This document shows positions 41,801 to 51,435 of a stretch of 64,000 nucleotides of DNA, in pieces. Below the pieces are notes generated by a model. That model ran no database searches, was not told the origin of the DNA, and saw nothing but the letters and a program-made list of their open reading frames with translations. The translations under genes were made by a program, and so were the position numbers. How positions within the stretch are numbered: the stretch's first letter is position 1; the number at the start of each line of letters is the position of its first letter. The stretch covers positions 1 through 64,000 of the forward strand of contig NZ_JAMWEG010000014.1 in assembly GCF_025460765.1 (NCBI RefSeq), in the 5' to 3' direction. The stretch comes from Micromonospora sp. MA102 (GTDB taxonomy: Bacteria; Actinomycetota; Actinomycetes; Mycobacteriales; Micromonosporaceae).

Positions 41801-42377
41801 ACAGAAGAAGTTCAGTGCCTCCCAGCTACAGGCCCGTGCCGATGACCTCACCCGTCGGCTGAACGACCGCATGGCCGAGCTCGACCGCGAGGCCAGCATC
41901 AACCCGCGCAGCCCCCGCATCACTGGCGCATGCGTTGTCATCCCCAACGGTTGGTTCGCTGCCCAGGAAGACCGTGAAGCTGCCACCGCCTATGCCCGAG
42001 AGACCGAACGAGTCGAACGCGCCGCGGTCGACGCCACCCTCGCCGTCGAGCGCGCACTCGGGCACAGCCCCCGAGAAATGGCGCACAACAATCCAGGCTA
42101 TGACATCGAGTCCGACACTCCGCACGGGATGGACTTCATCGAAGTCAAGGGTCGGATAGCCGGCGCTGATGATTTCATCCTTACCCGGCAGGAGATCGTC
42201 ACCTTGCTCAACAAGGGGGCTAACGCCGTCCTCAGCCTCGTCGAGGTCCGCGACGATGGATCTGCGACGGTTCGCTATATCCGACAGCCGATTAGTACCC
42301 CACCCGACCCCCGCAGCAACCACATCAATTTCAAGTGGCGCCAGTTCTGGAATGACGGACAGGAGATGCAGGCGTGA
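38883..42377 (+). CDS. SNF2-type helicase with C-terminal DUF3883 domain
   Basis: About 1,164 residues from GTG at 38883 (a TTG three bases earlier is also in frame). Walker A is ADDPGAGKTIMAGLL (132-146), DEAH at 233-236, TATPHSGKEEQF near 265, then the second RecA domain with IFTEHKDTLDD, VATDAAGEGVNLQ and RIEQRFGRVHRIKQ. The last 100 residues hold NPGYDIESDTPHGMDFIEVKGR, a DUF3883-type PD-(D/E)xK-like motif, so a nuclease function is possible. The stop overlaps the methylase gene (GTGA). Helicases of this type occur in DISARM-like and DUF1156/DUF499 systems. Confidence 0.9.
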   Translation: MTDQDELTAVLRSGARVRGLAGQDPVTIKSVERLTDDAFEVVYRDDHGRIAETLVYRENLPQLSVLTEGQTFSFDADGRSFRLAAEARRLRLAHLFDPHAALGTSDVDPLPHQLRAVYGEMLPRQPLRYVLADDPGAGKTIMAGLLVKELLLRGDASNVMIVAPGVLVDQWQDELSEKFGLAFNVLTREQINAGGNPFERGGLWLCRLDVLARNSEQILDKACGIEWDLVIVDEAHKMSATVWAGEVNKTKRYQMGERIGASTRNFLLMTATPHSGKEEQFQLFMGLLDSDRFEGAPREGTRRVDVSDLMRRMVKEDLLTFEGTRLFPERRSYTVRYPLSDPEADLYADVTEYVRNQMNLADRLNTGDGRRRVAVGFALTTLQRRLASSPEAIYRSLGRRLNRLRKELNEARLGARAVGTDVAAVPKDLDDVEDLTDEERTQLEDDNLSSATAARSVAELATEVGILEDLVAQAQRVRSSPTYAKWDALRDTLDDDQQMRDASGARRKLIIFTEHKDTLDDLTTRLRQHLGRDDAVVTIYGGTRREDRKKAQETFRQDEQCIFLVATDAAGEGVNLQNAHLLINYDLPWNPNRIEQRFGRVHRIKQQNVCHMWSLLAEGTREGDVFTRLLQKLDEQRAALGGRVFDVLGAVFDGKPLRDLMIDAIRYGDDPAQQQKLFEVVDATVGDGISDLLADEQLVPTSLDGGIVEEVRRQMERAEAARLQPHHVEAFFLDAFTALGGSPRAREQHRYELRNIPARIRERDRVIGRGAPVVTSYHRITFDPSTRRIAGHATQADLIHPGHPLMTAMISLIGDDHSDSLRRGAILGDPTDPSITPYLVCLLEHDIVDGRTGKDGQPLVISRRAQYLRLDADGTITALTQTPIPNLEPLAGEQLDQASTVTREQGFNSSDVEQRLTRYASTTVARDHAAEVTARSEERVNKTRRLVRERLTNAINYWDRRAAELREDERAGKQKKFSASQLQARADDLTRRLNDRMAELDREASINPRSPRITGACVVIPNGWFAAQEDREAATAYARETERVERAAVDATLAVERALGHSPREMAHNNPGYDIESDTPHGMDFIEVKGRIAGADDFILTRQEIVTLLNKGANAVLSLVEVRDDGSATVRYIRQPISTPPDPRSNHINFKWRQFWNDGQEMQA

Positions 42378-45097
42378 CCACCGGACCCCGGAAGCTCATC
42401 GAGGTGGCCCTGCCTCTCGACGAGATCAACGCCGCTTGTAGGGCCGACAAGGAGCGGAAGACCGGTACGCTCCGCAACTTGCACAAATGGTTTGCGCCCA
42501 TGCCGCTGCCCGCATGGCGCGCCCTCCTGTTCGCCGCGCTCGTTGACGATCCAGGCGATGAGGATAAGCGCATCTACCTGCTCGACCTCATCAAGCGACT
42601 CGTTGCGAATGGTGCCGACCTGCCCGACCAGGACACCCTCGACGAGGCGAAGTCCGCCCTAGCTAAGCAGTTTCCAGACGGCTTCCCCACCGTCATGGAC
42701 CCGTTCTGCGGCGGCGGTTCGACCCTGGTTGAGGCACAGCGTCTAGGGCTTCCCAGCTACGGCAGCGACCTGAACCCGGTCCCAGCCCTTATCAGTCGAG
42801 CATTGACTGAGACGCTACCCAAGGTGCGGGGGCGATCCCAAATAATACCTGTTCGCACTATCGAAAAGCGGTCGACCTCGACAAGCGACCAACAGGCTGA
42901 TCTGCTGCCGGGACTCGAAACCGCCAAACCTGAATCCGCCAGCGGGTACGACGGGCTTGTGTCCGACTTGCGCTATTACGGCAATGTCGTACTTGAGGAA
43001 CTCACGGCAGCAGTAGGCACAAACTTCCCTCGCCAGGACCAGGAGCAGCCCATCGCCTGGATCTGGAGCAGGACCGCGATTTGCCCGAATCCTGCTTGCG
43101 GCATCGAGACGGTCCTGGCCACTACCTGGTGGCTATCCAAGAAGAAGAACGACTTGGCCTGGATCGAGCCAGGTATCGAAGGAGGCCGGGTAAGCCTCAA
43201 GGTCATCAGCGGGCAACATCAGGGCGAGGCGCCACTGTCCGCCAAAATCGGCGATGGCGTGTTCGCCTGTATCGCTTGCAGCGCAACGCTCAGTGGCGAC
43301 TACCTACGCGGCCAAGGACGCAACGGCCTCATGGGCCTACGCATGATCGCTGTGGTCGTCGACGTCCCTCGTTCAGGCAGGCCGCAGCGGGTATATCGGG
43401 CGCCGACAGATGGCGAGATAGCCGCCGCAGACATACCCGATGCGCCCGATGAAGCCGCAATCCCAATTAATCCTAAGGGACAGAGTATCCGTGTACCCCT
43501 GTACGGACTTACGACCTGGGCCTCCCTGTACACGCCGCGCCAGATGCTGGTGCTCACGTCATTAGCCGCTGCGATCCGAAACGTTCATAAGCGCGTGATC
43601 GTCGACGGAGGCGACGCGGACTATGCTGATGCCATAACCACACTCCTTGGTCTGGCTCTGGGTAAAATGGCTCAAAGCAACTCGACTCAGACGCGTTGGT
43701 ACCTTCGGCCGACTTCCAACTCGAAGGCCGTTCAGGCTTTTGACCGCAACGACTTGCCGATGATGTGGGACTTCGCCGAGACATACTACGCGTCTGAAAG
43801 TGTTGGTTCCTGGAAGACCGTGATTGACAGTGTCATTAGGTCGCTGGCGTACGCGCCGAACGGCGAAGGATTGGTGCGCCAGCAGGACGCTCGGACCGCC
43901 CACAGGCCGGGAGCTCTCATCGCGACGGATCCGCCGTACTTCGACGCCATCGGCTACGCTGATCTCTCAGACTACTTTTATGTCTGGCACAGGCTCGCTC
44001 TTCGGGATGTGCATCCTGATCTTTATGTTAGCCTCGCAGCCCCCAAGACCGGAGAACTGACCGCGATCGCGGGGCACCACGGAGGCAACAAGGATGCCGC
44101 GAAGCGTTACTTCATCCAGGGCTTCACGGAGGTCTTTACCAACCTGCAACGGTCTATGGCCCCTGACCTTCCCCTAATCGTCGTGTACGCCTCCAAGGAG
44201 CAGAAGGGGGCAGGCGATGAGCAGACTCGGTGGGCTTCGATTCTGACAGCAATGATCCAGGCGAAGCTTGAGATCACGGGCACTTGGCCCATCCACGCCG
44301 CGCGTTCGGCCCGAATGATTGGTATCGGCACGAACGCTGTTGCCGCATACATTGCGATGACGGCCCGCCCCCGCCCCGCGACTGCCGAGACTTGCTCCCT
44401 CGGCGAGTTCACCCGAGCCCTTCGTCGGGAACTGGGGTCGGCAGTGCGAGAATTCCAGGCAGCGTCAATCTTGCCTGTTGACATGGCGCAGGCTGTAATG
44501 GGCCCCGGAATGGCCATTTACTCGCGGTACAGCTCCGTGCTTGACCAGAGAGGAGAGCCTCTCTCGGTCGACGTGGCTCTTAGGATCATCAACTCCGTGT
44601 TTGGCGAGGTCCAAGACGAGCAGGAGGGTGAGCTCGACGCCGACTCGCAGTTCGCGGTCACCTGGTGGCACAAGCACGGTTGGGGTGAAGCGACCTTCGG
44701 GGAAGCCGACGCCTTGGCGAGGCCAAAGGGCCTCGGTGTTGATGACGTAGTGCGAGCTCAAGTCGTCACCAGCAAAGCGGGCAAGGTAGCGGCTCTCGGC
44801 CGAGAAGGCCTCGATCGTTCTTGGGACCCACTGACGGATGTGCGGCCAACTGCTTGGGAGGCGGCACACCACCTCGTAGACCGCCTCATCGATGGCGGCG
44901 GCGAAGCCGAAGCGGCTGTTCTGCTCGACAAGCTGACCCAGCGCGGGTTGGCAGACTCAGCGCGAGCTCTGACCTACCGCCTGGCTGCTCTGGCGGCTGA
45001 CACGAAGAGAACCAAGGACGAGGAGCGGTACAACGCTCTAATCGACGCATGGACGCGACTGGTCGCGCTCTCGCACGGCAACGGGGGTCTGTTCTGA
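42374..45097 (+). CDS. DUF1156 adenine-specific DNA methyltransferase with Zn-ribbon
   Basis: 907 residues from GTG. The N-terminus carries the DUF1156 pattern (LIEVALPLDEINAACRADK...LHKWFAPMPLPAWRALLF). Motif I MDPFCGGGSTLVEAQ lies at about 108-122 with SDLNPVP as its partner, and catalytic DPPY at about 518. Cys pairs CPNPAC and CIAC between them form a zinc-ribbon insertion, as in COG1743. It should methylate adenine to mark self DNA. It is coupled by overlaps to the helicase and ATPase genes. The catalytic motifs are intact. Confidence 0.9.
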   Translation: MTTGPRKLIEVALPLDEINAACRADKERKTGTLRNLHKWFAPMPLPAWRALLFAALVDDPGDEDKRIYLLDLIKRLVANGADLPDQDTLDEAKSALAKQFPDGFPTVMDPFCGGGSTLVEAQRLGLPSYGSDLNPVPALISRALTETLPKVRGRSQIIPVRTIEKRSTSTSDQQADLLPGLETAKPESASGYDGLVSDLRYYGNVVLEELTAAVGTNFPRQDQEQPIAWIWSRTAICPNPACGIETVLATTWWLSKKKNDLAWIEPGIEGGRVSLKVISGQHQGEAPLSAKIGDGVFACIACSATLSGDYLRGQGRNGLMGLRMIAVVVDVPRSGRPQRVYRAPTDGEIAAADIPDAPDEAAIPINPKGQSIRVPLYGLTTWASLYTPRQMLVLTSLAAAIRNVHKRVIVDGGDADYADAITTLLGLALGKMAQSNSTQTRWYLRPTSNSKAVQAFDRNDLPMMWDFAETYYASESVGSWKTVIDSVIRSLAYAPNGEGLVRQQDARTAHRPGALIATDPPYFDAIGYADLSDYFYVWHRLALRDVHPDLYVSLAAPKTGELTAIAGHHGGNKDAAKRYFIQGFTEVFTNLQRSMAPDLPLIVVYASKEQKGAGDEQTRWASILTAMIQAKLEITGTWPIHAARSARMIGIGTNAVAAYIAMTARPRPATAETCSLGEFTRALRRELGSAVREFQAASILPVDMAQAVMGPGMAIYSRYSSVLDQRGEPLSVDVALRIINSVFGEVQDEQEGELDADSQFAVTWWHKHGWGEATFGEADALARPKGLGVDDVVRAQVVTSKAGKVAALGREGLDRSWDPLTDVRPTAWEAAHHLVDRLIDGGGEAEAAVLLDKLTQRGLADSARALTYRLAALAADTKRTKDEERYNALIDAWTRLVALSHGNGGLF

Positions 45098-48000
45098 TGG
45101 CGGTCTCAAACAGGGATCGAGTCGGTGGCGTGCTCGAGGCCGTCGCGCCGGTACTGCGCGACTGGGCAGCCCCACGGCTCCGCTTGACTCTTGGCGACGG
45201 ATGGTTGTCCGCTTTGATCGACATGGGGAACCTCCCTGTGTCCGGCGGCACCGACCGGGACACATGGCTGCTGCTTTGGTGCCTTCAGCAGCAATGGACG
45301 GCCGTGGCGGAGGGCGTGCTCGGGCCGGAGGAGCGGCGCTGCGTCGATGCACTGCTCGACGTTGCCGTCGAGTTCGAGCGGGGCGAGAAGTTCAGCGCCG
45401 ACCGATGCGAGCGCGCCCTCGTCGACGGTGAGCACCTCATCCGAACGTTAGGCGCACCCGTGGTAGCGGACCGAGTGGAGGAGGCCCGTCGGGAGTTCCG
45501 GCGGGTGCGATTCGAGGAGGACCAGCGACGCCTGCAACGGACGGCAGAGCGGCAGCTCGACGTGCGCATCGACTCATCCGGGCTGCCGTCGTGGCGGTCG
45601 GTAGTCGCGCCACACGACGATGTTGCAAGGGGCACGTTTCAGCTAGCGCAGTTCGCCGCGGACCTGCGTCTGGTGCACCAGGGGCAAGGCGGGCTTGGAG
45701 TACGGGGATCCGGTCGAGTTCTTCGAGCGCACCTTCCTCACCCGCGGGCTGCGGGATCTGCTCAAGCAGACCGTGCTGCGCATGTCCGGTCAGGGCGGCG
45801 ACCCGGTCGTGGACCTGATGACGACATTCGGCGGCGGGAAGACGCACTCACTGCTCGCGGTGTACCACGCGTGTTCGGGGCTATCCCCAGACCGCCTCGA
45901 CGGGCTGCGCGAGCTGTGCACCGAGGCCGGTATCGACGCACTGCCAGAACGGGTCAATCGGGTTGTCATCGTCGGGAACGACGTCTCGGTTCTGGGATCA
46001 ACCAAGCCCGACGGCACCCGCGTGAACACCATGTGGGGAGAGATCGCCTGGCAGTTGGGCGGCCGTACCGCCTATGACATGGTCGCCGAGTACGACCGAG
46101 CGAGCTCCCCGCCGACCACGACAACACTCGAGAATCTGCTGAACGCGTTCTCACCCTGCGTGATCCTCATCGACGAGTGGGTGGCCTACCTTCGACAGTT
46201 GTGGTCGTCCGGTGGTGACAGCCAAGCGCTGCCAGCCGGCACATTCGATGGGCACTTGACGTTCGTGCAATCGCTGACGGAAGCGACGAAGAACGCGCCT
46301 CGCGCCCTACTGGTCGTGTCGTTGCCCGCATCAGACTCTGTGCGCGACATGGGCCAGGGAATCATCGACAATGCCCATGAGGTAGGTGGAACTCCCGGTC
46401 TGGAGGCGCTTCGGGGGCTGCGGTCGGTGATCCACCGGGTGGAGACACCTTGGCAGCCGGCGACGATGGAAGAGTCGTACGAGATTGTCCGGCGACGGCT
46501 CTTCAAGCCGTTCGGGGTGGAGCAGGTCGCTGCCCGGAACATGGTCGTGACCAAGTTCCGCGAGTTCTACGGGCGGTACCCATCGGATTTGCCGACCGAG
46601 GTCCGTGAGTACGGGTACGAGACGACGATGCGCAACGCGTACCCGATCCACCCGGAGCTGTTTACCCGGCTGTACGAGGACTGGTCAACGCTGGAGCGGT
46701 TCCAGCGGACCCGAGGTGTCCTGCGGCTCATGGCGACGGTCGTGCATGCCCTGTGGACCCGGGGGGACACGTCAGCGGTGATCCTGCCCGCGTCGGTCCC
46801 ATTGGACGACCAGAAGGTGGTCGAGGAGCTCTCGAGCCACCTGGACGACAAGTGGGGTCCCGTCATCGCCAGCGACCTGGCCGGGGACGGGTCTACCGCC
46901 GCCGGCGTCGATCGGGACATCCCGCTCCTCGGACGCACGATGGCAGCCCAACGCGCCGCTCGATGCGTCTTCCTCGGATCGGTGCCGTCCGCGAACCGCC
47001 GCGACAAGGACGGCCGGATCACGGTCGCCCGGGGCATCGAACAGAAGCGAGTCGTGCTCGGGGCGACCTACCCGGGGGACAACCCTGCGCACGTCGCCGA
47101 TGCGCTCCGCCAAATCGCCGACCGTGGCTCGTACATCGACCGTGACGGTGACCGCTACTCGCTGAGCCTCTCGCAGAACTTGGCCCAGTTAGCACGGTCC
47201 CGCGCCGACGGTTATCACGACGATGAAATCGCTGACACCCTTACGGCTGTCCTCCGAGAGGAGAGGGACAAGGGCGTATTCCAGCGTGTCCATCGGATGC
47301 CTGCGACCAGCGCCGACGTCGAGGATGATGCAACCGCTGCACTCGTCATCTTCGGGCCGGATCGGGGGTTCCGTAAAGCCGGCGCCGGCAAGCCGGTGTC
47401 CGACGGCGAAAAGGCCGCACTCGAGTTCATCCAGCGACGTGGCACGAACGCCCGCATCCACAAGAACACCCTCGTGTTCGCCGCGCCGGACGCTGACCGC
47501 TGCGACACCATGCTGCGCGCCGTCCGCGCTTGGAAGGCATGGAAGTCCGTCGTCGACACCGCCGACGACCTGAACCTGACCCCGGCGGCGGCGCGTGGAG
47601 CGCGGCAGCGACTCGACCAGGCGTCGCAGACGATGAAGGCGACGATCAAGGAGGCATATCGCTGGATCCTGAATCCGAGCCAGGAACCCGGGGACTCCGC
47701 GATCAGCATCGACGCCATCTTGATGAACGGTGATGGCACGCTGGCGGAACGAGTCACCCGGAAAGCCGAGCAGTCCGAACTCGTCTACACCTCTTACACG
47801 GTGTCGTTCCTGCGCCGCTGGATCGACCGGCTCGGCCTGTGGTCGAACGAACCACACATCGAACTCGGGAAGCTTGCGGGCTACTTCACCCAATACGTAT
47901 ACATGCCCCGAATAGTGGCCCACGACGTCATCTACACGACAGTCCGGACGCGGCCCGACACGGTACTCATGGCCGGCAACGAAGGCATCGCGTACGCCGA

Positions 48001-48505
48001 CTACATCGACGATAATGGCCGCTACGTCGGGCTGGCCCTCACCTCGAACACTCACGTGCAAGCGTCCGGACTGATCGTCGATCCGACTGTTGCCAGCCAA
48101 CAGATCGACGATGACCACGCGAAGGCCGAGCAGGCGAAAGCGGCGCGAGTAGTGCAGCAGCGGCCACCGACGATCACCCCAGGTGGCGGTGACAGCAACA
48201 GCGACGGCGGCACCCCTCAGTTGGCGACCACGAGCAATGATGGTGCCGCTACCGAGCCGTCGGCAACGCTTCTGACGAGCATGAGTCGCATGTTCGCGAC
48301 GACCGCCGTTGACCCGTCCCGAGTCATCCGCGATGTTGCCAGGATCAACGAAGAGATTATCAGCCACTTCACGAACGCCGGGCTGAGAATCTCAGTCCAC
48401 ATTGAGATTAGCAGCGACGACCTCGACAAACTGGACCCCGCAATCGTTGCCGCCCTCAAAGAGAATCTCACAACGATGAACTTCGCGGACTGGAATATGG
48501 AGTAG
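45097..48505 (+). pseudogene. DUF499 AAA ATPase, interrupted by a +1 frameshift near 45690
   Basis: The ATG overlaps the methylase stop (TGATG). Frame 1 encodes about 197 residues ending in LPSWRSVVAPHDD...FAADLRLVHQGQGG. The rest (936 residues from 45695) continues in the next frame as EYGDPVEFFERTFLTRGL, with Walker A TTFGGGKTHS. One surplus base in GGCGGGCTTGGAG breaks the gene. Together it would be about 1,135 residues, the usual DUF499 size, with an ATPase core and a C-terminal DNA-binding-like region. The 936-residue part keeps the ATPase motifs and might be made from the internal TTG. It could also be an assembly indel. Confidence 0.8.
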
Positions 48506-48698
48506 CAGCGGCAGTGGGTGAACCCGCTACCTTCTTTGGGGCCGGTAGCCCGCTGCTCCTTGCGGCTCCCGTGGTCGCCTGCGTCGGCGATCGGTCATAA
48601 CGGCTTGGCCGTTTCCGCGATGGCCGCGACCACAGGCGTGGGTCTGCTGCTGCACGGGGCAGGGCGCGGCCGTCGTGGTCACGCCCTGCGTCGCGGTG

Positions 48699-49283
48699 TC
48701 AGGATTCAACCCGGGTCATGAGCCGGCCAGGCGGGAAGGTGGGCGGCCAGCCGGGAATCGAGGCGGTGTCGGCACCAGCGCGGGCGATCAGCCAACCGCG
48801 CTCGGTGAGGTGCATCAACATCGGGTACGCCACCATCGGCCGCGAATGATCAATCACCTCGACCTCAGTGCCCTGCCCCAGCACCACCACCTCATAGCCG
48901 GGGCTGACCGGGCGGGGCCGGCTCAGGAAGCCGAGCCGTTCCGCGTCCCACCCGGCCAGATCCCGCCGCAGCTCGGCAAGCACCGCATCATGCACGCGCG
49001 GCCACAGCGGATGCTGCACACAGGTCGGGTTCGACAGATCGTGCGCCAGGTCGTCGCGGTCGAACCGGGCAACGTCGGCGTCCTCCCGGTTGGCATCGAT
49101 CCACTGCTGCGCCAACGCCAAGCGGAACGGGTCGTCCAGCAACGCCCACGCGCTGAGCAGGTCACCGGCCAGCACGCACTCGACCCACATCATGCCGTAG
49201 CCGGCCGGGCCTTCCTCGTGCGCGTCCAGCTCCGCGCGCGTCTGGTCAACCCCGGGAACCGGGTACTCGTCATCGGTTGCCAT
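48699..49283 (-). CDS. Hypothetical accessory protein
   Basis: 194 residues. It is acidic and helical at first (DQTRAELDAHEEGPAGYGMMWVECVLAGDLLSAWALLDD), with a Trp-rich middle (LAQQWIDANRED...LAHDLSN) and a beta-rich end with VVVLGQGTEVEVIDHSRPMVAYPM. The early part resembles small helical immunity-like proteins that measure or bind a partner. No family is known. It is convergent to the ATPase gene. Confidence 0.55.
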   Translation of the reverse strand: MATDDEYPVPGVDQTRAELDAHEEGPAGYGMMWVECVLAGDLLSAWALLDDPFRLALAQQWIDANREDADVARFDRDDLAHDLSNPTCVQHPLWPRVHDAVLAELRRDLAGWDAERLGFLSRPRPVSPGYEVVVLGQGTEVEVIDHSRPMVAYPMLMHLTERGWLIARAGADTASIPGWPPTFPPGRLMTRVES

Positions 49284-49516
49284 CAGGGCACCTTACGGGC
49301 GGTCACCCGCGAAATCAGCCCTGCCGCCCGATGCCGCGGGATCATCTGCGTTTCCCTCGCCGTTTCGTCGTCGTGCAGCGTGACGTACTGGTCCTCGACC
49401 ACAAACGCCCACCTCTCTGCCAGGCTCCGCTTCCGCCGGCCCCGGTCCTCGGGGCTGCCCGGCGACTTGCGCTCCGCTGGCCGCCTCGCGCCTCCTCTTC
49501 AATAGCGATCCGGACG

Positions 49517-50551
49517 TCACGTGAGTTGAGCCGCGCAACCCGCAAGGAGGCGGTTGACCGCAGCACGGGGCGGCATGTCCTCCATGGACAGCAGACATGG
49601 CGTTCTCGTGATCTGGCGGTGCATGACGTCATCGGCCTGGTCACGGAAGGCCGCGAGGCGCTTGACGTACCTACCGTCGGTTCGGCCCCACGGGTAGTTG
49701 TTGACGACCTGCGTGAACGACGATTGACCAAACAGCGGTGGAACGTGGTCCAGCAGGGCGCGTAACAACGCATGTGCCGCGTAAGCATTGCCGGCACGGT
49801 AGTTGTCATCGAGCTCACGCAGGAGAACGAGGAGCTTTGTGCAATCCCATCGCCCTCCGTGTGCCTGCTTGATGAGGTCGAAGATTCGCTCATCGATGTA
49901 GCTGCCCGCTTCCTCCAGCGAAGCCGTCGACGGCTCAGAACGTGGTTCAACAACGGTGGACGCATCAGGCCCGAGCCAGCCCGCTGCCGCCTCGAGGAAG
50001 TCCTCGACGCTCCTCACACGCAAGAAGTGCCTGACATCTCGGCCGACCCGCACGTGCCAGTTGTCGCTATCGAGTGCACGCCAGCTGCCTTCTCCGCCCC
50101 ATCGCTCCCAGTAGAGCAGCTCGAAGAGCCGGCGAAGCCGGCCAGCCTCACGCAGGGGCACGCGGAGGCCCTTGGCAAGCATGGCTCGGGTGACCGCCAC
50201 TGTCGTCTCACCCGGCTCCGGGTCGTGCTTTTCTTCGTATCGCGCTAGCCAACGCAGGGCGCGGAGGAACAGTTCAACGTCGTCCTGGCCTCCGTCGCAG
50301 CGCTCGATGCCGGCCAGCGTAAGCCGCATCATGTCGTGGCCTCTGGGTGCGACGCCGCGCGGTGCGTGCGTCACCAGAAGCACTTCGGGAATGCCGACGG
50401 CCACCCGGGCGACGTCAATCTTCGCCGCTCGCCGGAGCTGGCGGTCTACGTGGTCGAACTCCGGCCACACAGCATCGCTGCGGAAGTGGTCGTACAGGGC
50501 CTGGAGGACCGCCCGCTGCGGATCCTTGGCCAACGTGGGCACGGAAGCCAC
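49517..50551 (-). CDS. Uncharacterised protein of the defence cargo
   Basis: 344 residues from GTG at 50551, which has AAGGAAG upstream. The first 150 residues look like a winged-helix/HTH and adaptor region (DPQRAVLQALYDHFR...VDRQLRRAAKIDVARVAVGIPEV). The last 120 residues have a helical domain with YIDERIFDLIKQAHGGRWDCTKL, ALLRALLDHVPPLFGQ and WGRTDGRYVKRLAAF. That combination recurs in abortive-infection-like proteins as I recall, but no family can be named. It is next to the RAMA gene in the same direction. Confidence 0.55.
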   Translation of the reverse strand: MASVPTLAKDPQRAVLQALYDHFRSDAVWPEFDHVDRQLRRAAKIDVARVAVGIPEVLLVTHAPRGVAPRGHDMMRLTLAGIERCDGGQDDVELFLRALRWLARYEEKHDPEPGETTVAVTRAMLAKGLRVPLREAGRLRRLFELLYWERWGGEGSWRALDSDNWHVRVGRDVRHFLRVRSVEDFLEAAAGWLGPDASTVVEPRSEPSTASLEEAGSYIDERIFDLIKQAHGGRWDCTKLLVLLRELDDNYRAGNAYAAHALLRALLDHVPPLFGQSSFTQVVNNYPWGRTDGRYVKRLAAFRDQADDVMHRQITRTPCLLSMEDMPPRAAVNRLLAGCAAQLT

Positions 50552-50740
50552 TGTTGCTTCCTTCCTATGATTGATCCGAACACCTGCTGAAGCAGCGGGC
50601 GCGACAGTGCTCCAGTTGCCGACGGGCCGCCGCAGCGGCAGCTGATCGCTCAGGGCCATCGACAGGAGCCCAACGACCAGCTCCGCCTATGCCCACACCG
50701 GACGACCAAAAGCCGATGCCCTGGCGGGATTGGTACTGCT

Positions 50741-51178
50741 TCAGCGGCCTCCCCGGCCAGTAGCGCCGCTCTCCGCGCGCAGTTGTCGGAGGGACTTCCC
50801 CGTCGGGTCATGAATCCAGTACGCCCACCCGTCGATCGACGTGCCCACCAGCTTGCCCAGCGCCGGCGAGGGCTCCCTGTATCGGCCTATGTCAGTCCTG
50901 ATCCAGCCGTCGCGTTCGACGGTGGCGGCGAAGCGTCGCCCCTTCCGCACTTGGACGTGACGCAGCGTGTCGCCAGCCTTCACGAACCCTTGGGCGATGA
51001 GGTCACTGAGAGCTCCTGGGATGGAGGGCGCGGCCGCGCTGGGAACCCCTGGACTCCCAGGTGTGGGGCGGCTCTTCCCTAGGAGCATTCGCCTGAGGAC
51101 ATCGTTCGGCTGCTCGAAGCCCTTGACGTTCCGCTCCAGCTCGGCGTACACGTCGTCGTCGATCTCGATCCGCCGCAT
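50741..51178 (-). CDS. RHH-type N-terminus fused to a RAMA domain
   Basis: 145 residues from an ATG at 51178. Residues 1-32 (RRIEIDDDVYAELERNVKGF...DVLRRML) resemble a ribbon-helix-helix or SeqA-type multimerisation/DNA-binding unit. Residues about 67-135 match the RAMA domain: GDTLRHVQVRKGRRFAA, IGRYREPSPALGKLVGTSIDGWAYW, SLRQLR. RAMA domains are associated with restriction and adenine methylases and may sense DNA methylation. Beside a defence methylase this suggests a methylation-dependent regulator or effector. Confidence 0.75.
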   Translation of the reverse strand: MRRIEIDDDVYAELERNVKGFEQPNDVLRRMLLGKSRPTPGSPGVPSAAAPSIPGALSDLIAQGFVKAGDTLRHVQVRKGRRFAATVERDGWIRTDIGRYREPSPALGKLVGTSIDGWAYWIHDPTGKSLRQLRAESGATGRGGR

Positions 51179-51375
51179 GCCTCCCCCTAATCTGCGCAAT
51201 TCGTAGGCGCAGAGATTCTGCCAGATCGGCGGACGAGAGTGCAAGGGCGATCTGCCCAGCCGCACCTCAACGCCCACCCGGCTGTACGTGACGACCGGTC
51301 CAGCCGAGGCCACTGGTCTTCTACTTAGGGCACCACCGCTCTCCACTGGCCCATGGCCGTCCGGCACCCAAGCTT

Positions 51376-51396
51376 TACCTATGCCTGACTTAGGTA
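51376..51396. promoter_or_regulatory. Dyad TACCTA-N9-TAGGTA between divergent genes
   Basis: A 6-bp inverted repeat (51376-51381 and 51391-51396) located 40 bp upstream of the DUF6416-like gene and about 200 bp upstream of the RAMA gene. It is a likely operator or promoter part for one or both. Confidence 0.5.
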
Positions 51397-51435
51397 TAGC
51401 CTGGCTCCACCCGATGGGGCAAGCTGGAGGATGAG

